Source of the DNA: a bacterium
GTDB taxonomy: Bacteria; Acidobacteriota; Thermoanaerobaculia; Multivoradales; JAHEKO01
Assembly: GCA_024224155.1 (NCBI GenBank)
Contig: JAAENP010000249.1
Location: 1-58,089 of the forward strand
Length of the DNA stretch: 58,089 nt
Direction of reading: 5' to 3'
Positions 45,776 through 54,878 of the stretch are shown here, one piece after another. The first letter of the stretch is position 1. Each line of letters begins with the position of its first letter. The notes under the pieces were generated by a model. It ran no database searches. It was not told the DNA's origin and worked only from the letters and a program-made list of their open reading frames with translations. The position numbers were made by a program, and so were the translations under genes.

Positions 45776-47443
45776 ATGAAGTACCTCGAAGCACGTCTCG
45801 GCAGCAGGCTGTTGATCGCTCCGATCCGGTCGATCTACCTCGGGCGACAGACCGGGATTCTCGAAATCTTCGGACCCAAACTGAAGAAGCGTCTCTACTT
45901 CGTCGCAGGCGAGTTGCACCTTCGTCGGTCCGAGCTACCGGCAACGGCACGGATCGCCGCCTATGTCGAGCACCACGACAACGCCAGGCAGGGCGTCGAA
46001 CTGGCCTCACGAGAAGAAGACAACGGCGCAAGAACTGCGTGTATGGACGATGGCCTCCACGTGCTCACCAAGATGATCGCCGAACACTGGATGGTTTGGA
46101 ACGCGACCTGCTTTCGATTCATTGGACAGGTGGGGGCTGCAGCAGACGACTTGGTGGGGCCGCTACCGACGGCAAGTCTCCTGCTCGAGGCGGCCGCGGC
46201 TGCCAGTCCAGAGGATCTGATTCTGCAGGAGCTGGGAGGACTGGAGGCGTTAGTTCGTGCGGTGCCCGACGACCGGAAACGGGTCGGCGCAGCGGTATCG
46301 GGCCCCGAGCGGGCTCTTCTCATGGATCTTTGCAAGAAGCCTGTTCGCCTGCGCGAAGTGCTCGAGAGGGCCGGTGGTCCGCCGCCGACTACCCTCAAGG
46401 CCCTTTCATTGCTCTGGGCGGTCGGCCTCATCCGACCGACGAACGAAGAAGATCTTCTGCGCGTGTCTCTCCAGGAACGACGTCCGGATCGGAAACCCGA
46501 AGAAGCTCCTATGGGAGGTGTCTCTCACTCCCAGACCCGGGAGATCTGGTTGCAGCACTTTCGTCTCACTGGGGATCCCTTCTCCCTCACACCTGATCCT
46601 GCGTTCCTGTACTTGAGCAAAGGGCACACCGAGGCGCTCGCTGCCCTTCAGGTCGGCGTCCTCGAGAGGCGCGGTCTTAATGTCTTGATCGGGGAAGTCG
46701 GCACCGGCAAGACGACCCTCCTCTACTCACTCCTCAGTGGACTTGGCTCGGACGTCGAAACGGCGTACGTGGCGAACACCACCCTTTCTTTCGACGAGAT
46801 CCTCCGGGCTGCCCTCAGGGACTTCGGCGTAGAGACAGCCAGCCACCAGAGAATGGACCTCATAGAGGCGTTGAACGACTACCTACTTAGGTGTAGGCAG
46901 GTGGGAAAGACGGTCGTCCTGGTCGTCGACGAGTCGCAGGCTTTGTCGGCCGAGGCCTTCGAAGGCTTGCGCCAACTCTTGAATTTTGAAACCTGCGACC
47001 AGAAGCTCCTGCAAGTCTTCCTCGTGGGCCAGCCGGAGCTCGGATCCAGGTTGAGAGAGCAGAATCTTCGGCAGGTCGCCGATCGGATCGCCCTTCGCTG
47101 CCACCTCGGGCCTCTACGACCCACCGAGGCCAGGAAGTACATTCAGCACCGACTAGATGCCGTTGGCGCGTCCTCGAGAGTCTTCACGCGCTCGGCACTT
47201 TCGCTTGTCGTCCGCAAATCGCGATGCGTACCTCGGTCCATCAACGTGCTCTGCCACAATGCAATGCTCTCTGCCTTCGCAAGAGGGGTGACCACGGTGG
47301 ATCGTTCTCTGGTCAGGGAGGCGGTCCGAGAGAGGGCGGGGCGCGGGGAACCCCGCGTTTCGTTCTGGCGGATGTTTCTCGGTTGGCGCAGAGCAAACCG
47401 AGTCCCCGAGAGAGGGCATGACGGAAGTGGCTTCGCTCTCTAG
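45776..47443 (+). CDS. PATAN-domain plus ExeA/GspA-type AAA ATPase
   Basis: A 555-residue protein. The N-terminal part (residues about 10-220) resembles the PATAN/DUF4388 domain (GRQTGILEIFGPKLKKRLYF, AGELHLRRSELPATARIAAY). From about 255 it is an ExeA-like ATPase: FRLTGDPFSLTPDPAFLYLS, Walker A GEVGTGKTT, Walker B VVLVVDESQALS, sensor FLVGQPELGSRL. Proteins of this type serve secretion or exosortase-linked polysaccharide systems. It faces PilZ proteins and an exopolysaccharide locus, fitting envelope-export control. No strong ribosome binding site is seen at the ATG. Confidence 0.88.
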   Translation: MKYLEARLGSRLLIAPIRSIYLGRQTGILEIFGPKLKKRLYFVAGELHLRRSELPATARIAAYVEHHDNARQGVELASREEDNGARTACMDDGLHVLTKMIAEHWMVWNATCFRFIGQVGAAADDLVGPLPTASLLLEAAAAASPEDLILQELGGLEALVRAVPDDRKRVGAAVSGPERALLMDLCKKPVRLREVLERAGGPPPTTLKALSLLWAVGLIRPTNEEDLLRVSLQERRPDRKPEEAPMGGVSHSQTREIWLQHFRLTGDPFSLTPDPAFLYLSKGHTEALAALQVGVLERRGLNVLIGEVGTGKTTLLYSLLSGLGSDVETAYVANTTLSFDEILRAALRDFGVETASHQRMDLIEALNDYLLRCRQVGKTVVLVVDESQALSAEAFEGLRQLLNFETCDQKLLQVFLVGQPELGSRLREQNLRQVADRIALRCHLGPLRPTEARKYIQHRLDAVGASSRVFTRSALSLVVRKSRCVPRSINVLCHNAMLSAFARGVTTVDRSLVREAVRERAGRGEPRVSFWRMFLGWRRANRVPERGHDGSGFAL

Positions 47444-47507
47444 CGCCCAAGACGAGACCGCCGTTTCCGAAGCGAACCAACCAGACGGACAAGCTGGTGT
47501 CGCTGGA

Positions 47508-48767
47508 CTATGGCGGCGGCGGAACTAGTTGAAGATCGGGATCGATCGCGATTCTCAGTTGACCATCCATTGCGACCGACGTGCCGTTTCCGAGTGAGAC
47601 TCTCTTGCCGGCGCGGAGGGTCAGATTCCCGCCGCCTGCCACGGCGAAGTTGGGACCGACCAGGATGCGCTGACAGTTTTCCTCGGTCACGATGCCCATG
47701 ACCGTATCGTCACTCAGCGCAAGATCGGGACAGGGGATGAACTCGTAAGAGCCGATATCGCACGCATTTACTCTCGCCGCACCGCGTTGATCGTTGGGCG
47801 GACAGGCCGGCGCCGAGCCAACATCGATTGCGTTGCTGCCGTCGAGCAGCGCATGAGTCATCGTCGGACCACCGTTGTCGGAGAGACTCGGGTTGAGGCC
47901 GGTGAGGTTGCTTGGGATCGAGCCACAGGTCGTATCGTCGGCCAAGTTGCCGCCGTTGTCGGTCACCAGACCGGCGCAGTTGCTGCCACTGAGGCTCTGG
48001 CCGATGAGGCTATTGGTGAGCGTCGCGGCGGAACCGGCATAGAGGCCGCCACCGAAGCCAGCCGAGTTGCGCGCCAAGGTACTGTTTGTCAGGGTGGTAG
48101 TCGTACCGACGAAGCTGAACAAGCCGCCGCCGCCAAAGCCGGCTGCGTTCCGCGAGAGCGTGCTGTTGGTCACGTTAAGGGTCCCGTCGCCCGAGTTGTA
48201 GACGCCGCCACCGAAGCCGGCCGTGTTGCCCGATAGGGTAGTGTCGGTCAGGGTAACCGTGCCGCCACCTGAGTTGTAGATGCCGCCTCCGAGTACCGAG
48301 AGGTTGTCCGATAGGGTGCTGTTTGTCAGCAGCAATGTGCCGCCGTAGCTGTAGACGCCGCCGCCCTTGAGAACGCCGTCGGCAACACCGTTGCTCACAG
48401 TGGTCGTATCCAGGGCCAGGCTACCGCCTGCCGTGAGGTGGAAGATACGGAAGGGTGGTGCTCCTGCACTCCGCGCGATGAGGTGCCCGTTTCCCTGAAC
48501 CGTGACGTCGGAAGCGATCGACGGCAGACCGTTGGCCCCGCTGGTCGTGTTGTCGATGGCAGTGAGAGTTACGTCCTGCGTAAGGCTCAGAATGTCCGCC
48601 CCGACATCCCCCGACGGGCAAGAGCCGGTAGCGGCGTCGGTGTTGGCCGCCGTGATTGCGTCCACCAGAGTGCAGCTGCCGTCAACGATGATGATCGCTG
48701 GGGCGAGAGGCCGCGGCACCATGAGAAGTGTCGCCAGGACGACGCGGCCCGCCAGGGTAGACTTCAT
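47508..48767 (-). CDS. Exported parallel beta-helix protein with choice-of-anchor and C-terminal tail
   Basis: A 419-residue protein with a signal peptide, a weak CSLREA-like segment (SCTLVDAITAANTDA), a glycine/serine-rich beta-helix (residues about 135-250) in which NSTLS.N.AGFGGG-type rungs repeat, and a LLDGSNAIDVGSAP...GSYEF segment typical of choice-of-anchor Q proteins (about 308-343). The last 40 residues share the tail LRAGKRVSLGNG ... DG ... IDPDL with the exported protein ending at 50314. Such proteins are usually surface-attached or matrix components. Confidence 0.85.
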   Translation of the reverse strand: MKSTLAGRVVLATLLMVPRPLAPAIIIVDGSCTLVDAITAANTDAATGSCPSGDVGADILSLTQDVTLTAIDNTTSGANGLPSIASDVTVQGNGHLIARSAGAPPFRIFHLTAGGSLALDTTTVSNGVADGVLKGGGVYSYGGTLLLTNSTLSDNLSVLGGGIYNSGGGTVTLTDTTLSGNTAGFGGGVYNSGDGTLNVTNSTLSRNAAGFGGGGLFSFVGTTTTLTNSTLARNSAGFGGGLYAGSAATLTNSLIGQSLSGSNCAGLVTDNGGNLADDTTCGSIPSNLTGLNPSLSDNGGPTMTHALLDGSNAIDVGSAPACPPNDQRGAARVNACDIGSYEFIPCPDLALSDDTVMGIVTEENCQRILVGPNFAVAGGGNLTLRAGKRVSLGNGTSVAMDGQLRIAIDPDLQLVPPPP

Positions 48768-48869
48768 ACTGGACTCGTACCTCCCCAGAGCCTTTCCGAA
48801 GGTCTGTGCAAACGGCAGTCTATAGGTTCTTCGAACCTCTATCGGCAGGCCGACGGGCTCACAACGTGC

Positions 48870-49562
48870 CTAGTGCTGCTGCGCCTGGAGAAAACCGTCG
48901 AGCCGCGAGCCGCCGTCGCCGTCCAAACCGAAAAACCGCACGCCCATTCCAGAAACGGCCTCGGTTGCCTCGTCGGTGTGACGGACGACTTCACCCCTGC
49001 CGTAGATTGGAGTCTCATCGTCCGGAAGCCGAAGAGTGAACGGTAGGACGGAGCCCACGGGCAGAAATCGGTTCGTACGCAGCAGCATGCCTGACTGTGA
49101 GACGTTTTCAATCTGACAGACGCGGTGGAACCGCACGGAGTCGACGATCATCTCCGCTTCAGCGAACAAATGGACGGACGACCGATCTCTGAGCTTGAGC
49201 GTGTCGGTCACGACCCTGAGTGCCTGGGACAGATTCGTGCAGATCGTGACGAGCCGGAGAAGGCTCGGTGAGATGTACGTGAGATTGCGTTCGTAGCCTT
49301 CCTGAACCAGGAACAAGAGGGGGGAATTCACCGACGCAGACTCCTTGCTGCGGAGAGTCCGCAGGCAATTGGCCGGTTCCAGACCCGAGAAGGGCAGTTC
49401 AGCGACCAGGAGATCGAACGCGCGACGCCAAGCGTACGCTTGGAAAGCCAGGCCGTTCGCTACCGGTTCGAACTTGACGTCGACCGGCGTCTGCAGTGCT
49501 TCCAACCTTGCCAGGACCGTGGGCCTGGCGATGGCGGCGAGAGCTCTCTTGGTGTCGTCCAT
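48870..49562 (-). CDS. PilZ-domain protein with N-terminal receiver-like domain
   Basis: A 230-residue protein. The first 115 residues look like a degenerate response-regulator receiver (DLLVAELPFSGLEPANCLRT), lacking an obvious acidic pair. The C-terminal half is PilZ: FHRVCQIENVSQSGMLLRTN, VGSVLPFTLRLPDD, GRGEVVRHTD and GMGVRFFGL. The NxSxxG motif is present but the RxxxR part is incomplete, so c-di-GMP binding is uncertain. It is divergent from the PilZ gene at 49708. Confidence 0.8.
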   Translation of the reverse strand: MDDTKRALAAIARPTVLARLEALQTPVDVKFEPVANGLAFQAYAWRRAFDLLVAELPFSGLEPANCLRTLRSKESASVNSPLLFLVQEGYERNLTYISPSLLRLVTICTNLSQALRVVTDTLKLRDRSSVHLFAEAEMIVDSVRFHRVCQIENVSQSGMLLRTNRFLPVGSVLPFTLRLPDDETPIYGRGEVVRHTDEATEAVSGMGVRFFGLDGDGGSRLDGFLQAQQH

Positions 49563-49707
49563 CTGGGCCGATCCACTAGTATACAGAGCTTTTGCGAGGC
49601 TCGACGCTCGTGGCTACGCAGAGTTGTGTGCCGCCGCTTGGCGGTGGCAACGCGCCGGGCGCTCTGCGTGGCGTGGCCAAGAGGGAGATTGGCGATACTG
49701 TAGGAGC

Positions 49708-50202
49708 GTGAAAAGGCTGAGATTCAACAGAGAGCGGCTCGAGAAGCGCCGACTGAGTCGCTTCATGGTCGTCGACTTCCATGCCACCTCCTCTGTCGTT
49801 GATGTGGTGCTGAGAGATCTGAACGCTCAGGGTATGTCGATTGAAACCCGTCGGCCGTTACGGGTTGGCGCGAGCTATCCATTCAAGATTCGTAATGGTC
49901 GAGAGTCCGTGGCGCTTACCGGGGCAGTCAAGTGGTGCAAGCTCCTGCGCATGATCGACATCGGCGGTGGGGAGTCCCAAGCCGTCTATCGGGCCGGCAT
50001 CGCCTTTTCTGGGTCCGTTGACGATTTCCTACCTCCGGTCGAGTCGGTCGGCCCACGGTCGAGAGCCGAGTCGGGATCTCCAGCGGGCGGTGTCAATCCT
50101 CGACGCATGAGGGGACCCTCACGCGAGTGTCCCGACTGCAGGGTCCCGGCGGTCGTCGGTCAACAAAGGTGCAGGATATGCGGCGCGCTGCTTCCGCAGT
50201 GA
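49708..50202 (+). CDS. PilZ-domain protein with C-terminal zinc ribbon
   Basis: About 164 residues. The N-terminal PilZ motifs are RRLSR (residues 14-18) and LRDLNAQGMSIET (D-x-N-x-x-G), with AGIAFSG at the end of the domain. The tail has CPDC ... CRIC, a zinc-ribbon spacing (Cys-x2-Cys pairs). The GTG at 49708 is used because AGGAG is adjacent, but the spacing is short and the true start may lie further upstream. It should bind c-di-GMP and pass the signal through the ribbon. Confidence 0.75.
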   Translation: MKRLRFNRERLEKRRLSRFMVVDFHATSSVVDVVLRDLNAQGMSIETRRPLRVGASYPFKIRNGRESVALTGAVKWCKLLRMIDIGGGESQAVYRAGIAFSGSVDDFLPPVESVGPRSRAESGSPAGGVNPRRMRGPSRECPDCRVPAVVGQQRCRICGALLPQ

Positions 50203-50313
50203 CGGCGCTTCTGTCAAGAATATGAGCCAAGTCGCAATCGGCCTTTCGCCGGTCGCCTAAGTCCAGGCTTTCGGCCGAAGCGAGGGGTGACCTTCGCTCG
50301 GAGAAGGCCTGTC

Positions 50314-51942
50314 TCAGGGAACCAGGGTTGGGTCGATGCCGGCAGAGAAGCTGCCGTCCGAAGCCACGACAAACCCGTCCCCGAGAGAGATCACTTCGCC
50401 GGCGCTCAAGGCCAGATTGCCCGAGCTCAGGACGGTGAGAACCGCCGCCGTAATTGACAGGCCGGCATCGTGAGTCTCCTGGCCGTCGACGCTTACGTTG
50501 CTGAGAACCAGGTGGTTGGGGCGAACCCTGACACTCACCGAAGCTGTCCCTACGCCGCCCGCTGTGTCGGTCGCCGAGGCGGTGATCACATGGTTGCCTT
50601 TCGACAAGACCGCCGAGATCGCGCCTCCGGTCCCCAGTGCACCGTCCTTGCTGGAGGTCCAGGCGATACTTGCGGTGATGTCGCCTCCGGCCGAGTCCAT
50701 GGCTGTTGCAGCGAAGGCGACCTGGCTGTCTTCCGCGAAGGTCGAGCCGCCGTTGGGCGAGAGAATCGTGACGATCGGCGAAGATCCTGCAAAGCTCGCC
50801 GTGCAGGTGATGTCGGCATCGAGGGTGACGGTGCCGTCGGCGCAGTCGGCGTCTCCGCTCCAGCCGCCGAAAGCCGAGCCAGCGGCGGGGGTCGCGGTTA
50901 GCGCCACTACCGTGCCAAAGGCATAGGCCTCGGAGCAGTCGGTGCCGCAGTCGATACCGGCGGGACTCGAGGCGACGTGGCCGCTGCCTTCAACGCTAAC
51001 GGTCAGAGTCAGCTGCTCCTCGCTGTCGAAGGTCGCTGTGCACGTCGTGTCTTTCTTGAGCGTCATCCGTCCGTCCGCACAGTCAGAATCTCCACTCCAA
51101 CCAGCGAAGGTGGAGCCGGCGGTGGGGGTGGCTATCAGGTCGATGACTGCTTTGTGAGGGTAGCTCGCGGCACAGTCGGCGCCGCAGTCGATGCCGGCGG
51201 GCGCGCTGGTTACCGTGCCGCTCCCGCTGCCGGCCAGGTTGACCGTGAGGGTCCTCTGGTTTGGATCAAAGCTCGCCGTACAGGAGGTGTCGGCATCGAG
51301 GGTGACGGTGCCGTCAGTGCAGTCGGCATCGCCGCTCCAGCCGGCGAAGGTGGAGCTGGTGTCGGCAGTCGCGGTAAGCGTGACGACCGCGCCGAGATCG
51401 TAGGCTTCGGCACAGTCGGCGCCGCAGTCGATGCCGGCGGGCGCGCTGGTCACCGTGCCGGAGCCCGACCCCACTTTTGACACTGTCAAGAGGGGGCCCT
51501 CGACCGAGCATTCGATCCTCAGGGCGTAGATCGTGGCGTCGTGCGTGATTACGAGGACATCCGAGGACGAGAACTCGGAGCCGCAGAGATGAATCGCGCC
51601 ATCGGGATGTGTCGCTCCATCAATCGTTACCGGTGTGGAGAGTTCTGGCAGGGTTGCGGAGGGCGTGATGGTCTGATCACCGGAGCCGAGCAAAGCGAAG
51701 TCGATCAAGTCGTTATCTTGTATCGCGTTAGCCGCGATGATCGCTTCACGGAAGCTACAGTGGATCGCGTCACAACTTCCGTCGTCGAGGTCGTCGGTAG
51801 TGTTGACGGAGAAGGTGGCCGCCAAGCTTCTAGCGGGAACGAAGCTCAACAGGATCAAAAACAAGAAGGCTATGGGTTGCTGCTTTATCACCGGTTTCTT
51901 CGCTCGCCGTTTGGCGGGAGCGTCGTCGGCTCTCTGTGGCAT
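50314..51942 (-). CDS. Exported protein with CSLREA domain and three InlB-type repeats
   Basis: A 542-residue protein. A signal (about residues 22-42) is followed by a CSLREA-type domain (SCDAIHCSFREAIIAANAI), three tandem repeats of about 75 residues (152-226, 232-306, 312-384) with the landmarks GIDCG(A/T)DC and FAGWSGD, an Ig/cadherin-like segment (about 390-475), and a C-terminal tail (LALSAGEVISLGDGF ... GSFSAGIDP). Each repeat has paired cysteines. This looks like a secreted or surface-attached adhesin-like matrix protein. Confidence 0.85.
   Translation of the reverse strand: MPQRADDAPAKRRAKKPVIKQQPIAFLFLILLSFVPARSLAATFSVNTTDDLDDGSCDAIHCSFREAIIAANAIQDNDLIDFALLGSGDQTITPSATLPELSTPVTIDGATHPDGAIHLCGSEFSSSDVLVITHDATIYALRIECSVEGPLLTVSKVGSGSGTVTSAPAGIDCGADCAEAYDLGAVVTLTATADTSSTFAGWSGDADCTDGTVTLDADTSCTASFDPNQRTLTVNLAGSGSGTVTSAPAGIDCGADCAASYPHKAVIDLIATPTAGSTFAGWSGDSDCADGRMTLKKDTTCTATFDSEEQLTLTVSVEGSGHVASSPAGIDCGTDCSEAYAFGTVVALTATPAAGSAFGGWSGDADCADGTVTLDADITCTASFAGSSPIVTILSPNGGSTFAEDSQVAFAATAMDSAGGDITASIAWTSSKDGALGTGGAISAVLSKGNHVITASATDTAGGVGTASVSVRVRPNHLVLSNVSVDGQETHDAGLSITAAVLTVLSSGNLALSAGEVISLGDGFVVASDGSFSAGIDPTLVP
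50791..51489 (-). repeat. Three tandem gene-internal repeats of about 225 bases
   Basis: Copies at 51265-51489, 51025-51249 and 50791-51009 encode InlB-B-type repeats. Parts are nearly identical at DNA level, for example around CAGTCGGCGCCGCAGTCGAT at 51172 and 51412. Copy number may vary between strains. Confidence 0.85.
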
Positions 51943-52133
51943 GGTTCACAGTTGCTTGCATAATCGGCTTCGAGAATGCAGCTGTCCACAGGTTGTTAGT
52001 GGAGGACTTCACACCGTGGCGAGGAGGACCGCTGCAACCGCAATTGTTGCGGACTCGCCCGGGCTCGGACCATTCGCCGCGGTGCCCAGCGCGTGGTCGG
52101 CGCACCAAGGAGGAGGGCTGAAGCAGCTATTCT

Positions 52134-53378
52134 CTAGCCGCCAGCCGGGGATGAATTCTCGAGCGTTCGCAAGTAGTGTCTGAGGATCCTCAGATGCTCG
52201 GACGAGATCTCGATCGTGCGGGTCGCGATCTCGTACCTCCCTCCGACCATTTGCTCGCCGCCCGCAATCCAGCCCATACTTGGCGGCCGCACCATGTCGG
52301 ATTTGACGACTCGAACAGCCATCTCTATGTTGGGCTCCGACCCAGGAATCTCCAGACGAACGTCGACCAACGCGCCCGGTGGCAGATTCTCAGAGCTCGA
52401 GAATTTGAGTCCGGCCAGACTGAGGTTGAGCGTCTTCAGCCGATGGCCGGAGGTTGTCCAAGTGCTGAAGCTGCCGCCCAGGACAACTTCGAAGCGGCGG
52501 TTGGATCGCCTATCCTCGCCGATCAAGTGGACCTGATTGCGGCCGCCGGCTTTCGCCGAAAACGCGGCGCGCTGTGCCTGGCGAAGCAGCTCAGCTGCGT
52601 TCCTCGCGTCGCCGGGGAAGGTCGCAACCCCTACGCGAACCGTAAGCTTGCCGCCCGGCTGATGGTCTTCCCCAGGGAAGTACTGCAGCTCCACCTGCTC
52701 CCTGATTCGTTCGGCGACTTGCGCGGCAGCCACCTTCGGTGTCGCCGGCAAGGTCAAAGCGAACTCCTTACCACCCAACCGGGTCTTGCCGTCGTCGACC
52801 CGGAGTGATTCGCCGAGGATACGGCCGATCGTCGCGAGAGCTCTGTCGCCCGACTCGCGCCCGTTGCACTCGTTGTAATGCTCGAAGTTGTCGATATCGA
52901 TCATCAATAGAGACACCGGCCGGTTGAAGCGTTCGCCTCTGTGCAGTTCTCTTCCCAGGCTTTCTGAGAAGGACTCGGAGTTGGCCAGGCCCGTCAACTC
53001 GTCCCGGTCTGAGTGGTCACGCCTTGGCTCGCCTAGATGAATCTCGATGTCGATAGGCTTGCCGAGCTTGCGCTGTGCTTCGATGGAATAGCTGACGAGA
53101 GCTACACGTGGATCGAAGGCCGCAATCCGGTTCGTCTCCACGGCGGTCCAGTGTCTGAGGACTGCGCGCCAGCGATCTTTCGCCCTTGTCGGAGCGACCC
53201 GAACGCCCCCGAGAAGGTACAGCCATTCGCAATAGACGGCAGGACCGTGGCTGCGCTCTATGGCTTCGAGCTCCGTCTCCAGGTCCCGGATCTTCGGCTG
53301 GGCACGGTCGAGTAGATCCTGGAGCCTTTCTGCCAGCGACTGTGCTGTCTTACTCCGCCCTTTCTTTTTCTTTTCCAA
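52134..53378 (-). CDS. Degenerate GGDEF plus PilZ protein
   Basis: A 414-residue protein. A lysine-rich N-terminus and coiled-coil-like segment (residues 15-45) precede a GGDEF-family domain (DELTGLANSESF at 126-137, DIDNFEHYNE at 161-170). The signature reads GGKEF (202-206) instead of GG(D/E)EF, so cyclase activity is doubtful. The inhibitory site RVDD (193-196) is intact at the correct distance, five residues upstream. A PilZ domain follows (DRRSNRRFEVV, LKTLNLSLAGLKF). It likely reads c-di-GMP rather than making it. Confidence 0.88.
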   Translation of the reverse strand: MEKKKKGRSKTAQSLAERLQDLLDRAQPKIRDLETELEAIERSHGPAVYCEWLYLLGGVRVAPTRAKDRWRAVLRHWTAVETNRIAAFDPRVALVSYSIEAQRKLGKPIDIEIHLGEPRRDHSDRDELTGLANSESFSESLGRELHRGERFNRPVSLLMIDIDNFEHYNECNGRESGDRALATIGRILGESLRVDDGKTRLGGKEFALTLPATPKVAAAQVAERIREQVELQYFPGEDHQPGGKLTVRVGVATFPGDARNAAELLRQAQRAAFSAKAGGRNQVHLIGEDRRSNRRFEVVLGGSFSTWTTSGHRLKTLNLSLAGLKFSSSENLPPGALVDVRLEIPGSEPNIEMAVRVVKSDMVRPPSMGWIAGGEQMVGGRYEIATRTIEISSEHLRILRHYLRTLENSSPAGG

Positions 53379-53503
53379 GCCTTGTCTCTCCCCAAATCGA
53401 GAAGGCTCATCGATTATCTCCCTTTTTTCACTCGCCCGCGGAGCTGGTGGACTGCGGTAGCATCCGTTGCAGTGCGTAACCGTTCGGATTCAAGAGGTTG
53501 GAG

Positions 53504-54823
53504 ATGGGCGAGCTAGAGGTTCTTGAACAAAGGATAGAGGCCGGCACCTGCCTCGTCGGCGTGATCGGTCTCGGCTACGTCGGTTTGCCGCTCGCTTTGG
53601 CATTCGCCGAGCAAGGGATTCGAGTTCTCGGCTTCGACGTCGACGAGGACAAGATCGCGGCCCTTGCGAGCCACCAGACCTACATTGACTACATCTCCGC
53701 GGAGCGAATTGCCGGGGCCTCGGACGACGGACTCCTGGCCGCGACCAGCGACTTCGGGCGGTTGGCCGAGCCGGATGCCCTGCTCATCTGTGTCCCGACG
53801 CCACTGACTCAGCACCAGGCTCCCGATCTTTCCTACGTCCTCAAGACCGCGGAGGCAATCCGCCAGGCGATCCGACCCGGCCAGATCGTGATTCTGGAGT
53901 CGACGACCTACCCGGGCACGACCGACGTCGAGTTACGTGGCGTTCTGGAGCAAAGCGGTCTACGCTGTGACGAGGATTTCTTGCTGGCCTTCTCGCCCGA
54001 GCGCGAGGACCCCGGCAACCCGGACTACAGCACGCCGAAGATCCCGAAAGTGGTGGGAGGTGTCGGCGAGCGCTCCGGTCGGGTGGCAGCAAAGCTCTAC
54101 GCCAAGATCGTGCCCGAGCCCATCGTGGTGTCGTCGTCCCGGGTCGCCGAGGCGACCAAGCTGACCGAAAACATCTTCCGGGCGGTCAACATCGCGCTCG
54201 TCAACGAGCTCAAGGTGCTCTTCGGGGCCATGGAGATCGATGTTCGCGAGGTACTCGACGCCGCTGCCACGAAGCCCTTCGGCTTCATGCGCTTTGATCC
54301 CGGCCCTGGCTGGGGCGGGCACTGCATTCCCGTGGATCCCTACTACCTCGCCTGGAAGGCGCGCGAGTACGGCCTGTCGGCGCGGTTTATCGAGCTCGCC
54401 GGGACGGTCAACGTTGAGATGCCTCGCTGGGTCGTGGACAAGCTGCAACGCGCTCTAAACGATCGTGGTCGTTCCGTGCGCGGTAGCCGTATCCTGGTTC
54501 TGGGCCTGGCGTACAAGCCCAACGTGGCCGACCCTCGCGAAAGCCCCGCTTTCGAGATCCTCAGCCAGCTGCACGAACTCGGTGCCGACTACAGCTATCA
54601 CGACCCGTTGATTCCGGTGGCGCCGCCGATGCGCTCGTGGCCGGAGCTGCCGGCACTCGAGTCGAGTCCATTGACCGCCGAGATCCTGGCTTCTCAGGAC
54701 GCGGTGGTCCTGGTGACCGACCACGCCGCGGTCGACTACGATCTCGTGCTCGAGCACGGCCCGCTCGTCGTCGACACGCGCGGTGTGTATCGGCAGGCCC
54801 ACGAGAAAGTGATCAAGGCATAG
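53504..54823 (+). CDS. UDP-N-acetylglucosamine 6-dehydrogenase-like nucleotide sugar dehydrogenase
   Basis: A 439-residue UDP-sugar dehydrogenase that oxidises a C6 hydroxyl to a uronic acid. VGVIGLGYVGLPLALAFAEQ is the NAD-binding motif, FSPEREDPGN and EATKLTENIFRAVNIAL are conserved, and the catalytic Cys is in GHCIPVDPYYLAW. The VLGLAYKPNVADPRESP C-terminal motif fits WbpA/TviB-type enzymes better than Ugd, but the exact sugar is unsure. ATG at 53504 has GAGG six bases before it; a TTG at 53498 is less likely. Confidence 0.93.
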   Translation: MGELEVLEQRIEAGTCLVGVIGLGYVGLPLALAFAEQGIRVLGFDVDEDKIAALASHQTYIDYISAERIAGASDDGLLAATSDFGRLAEPDALLICVPTPLTQHQAPDLSYVLKTAEAIRQAIRPGQIVILESTTYPGTTDVELRGVLEQSGLRCDEDFLLAFSPEREDPGNPDYSTPKIPKVVGGVGERSGRVAAKLYAKIVPEPIVVSSSRVAEATKLTENIFRAVNIALVNELKVLFGAMEIDVREVLDAAATKPFGFMRFDPGPGWGGHCIPVDPYYLAWKAREYGLSARFIELAGTVNVEMPRWVVDKLQRALNDRGRSVRGSRILVLGLAYKPNVADPRESPAFEILSQLHELGADYSYHDPLIPVAPPMRSWPELPALESSPLTAEILASQDAVVLVTDHAAVDYDLVLEHGPLVVDTRGVYRQAHEKVIKA

Positions 54824-54878
54824 CGGGCGCTTCGGCGCGCACCGATTTCCGGCGCCTTCGATTGGCCTCGTCGAGACT

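Noticed and set aside
45430-46596. 388-codon plus-strand frame upstream of and across the PATAN-ExeA gene
   Set aside because: It overlaps the ATPase in another frame and looks like a GC-rich non-coding translation.
47787-52808. Possible CRISPR-like repeats among the short repeats in this interval
   Set aside because: The repeats encode protein repeats in frame and have no unique spacers or constant repeat length.
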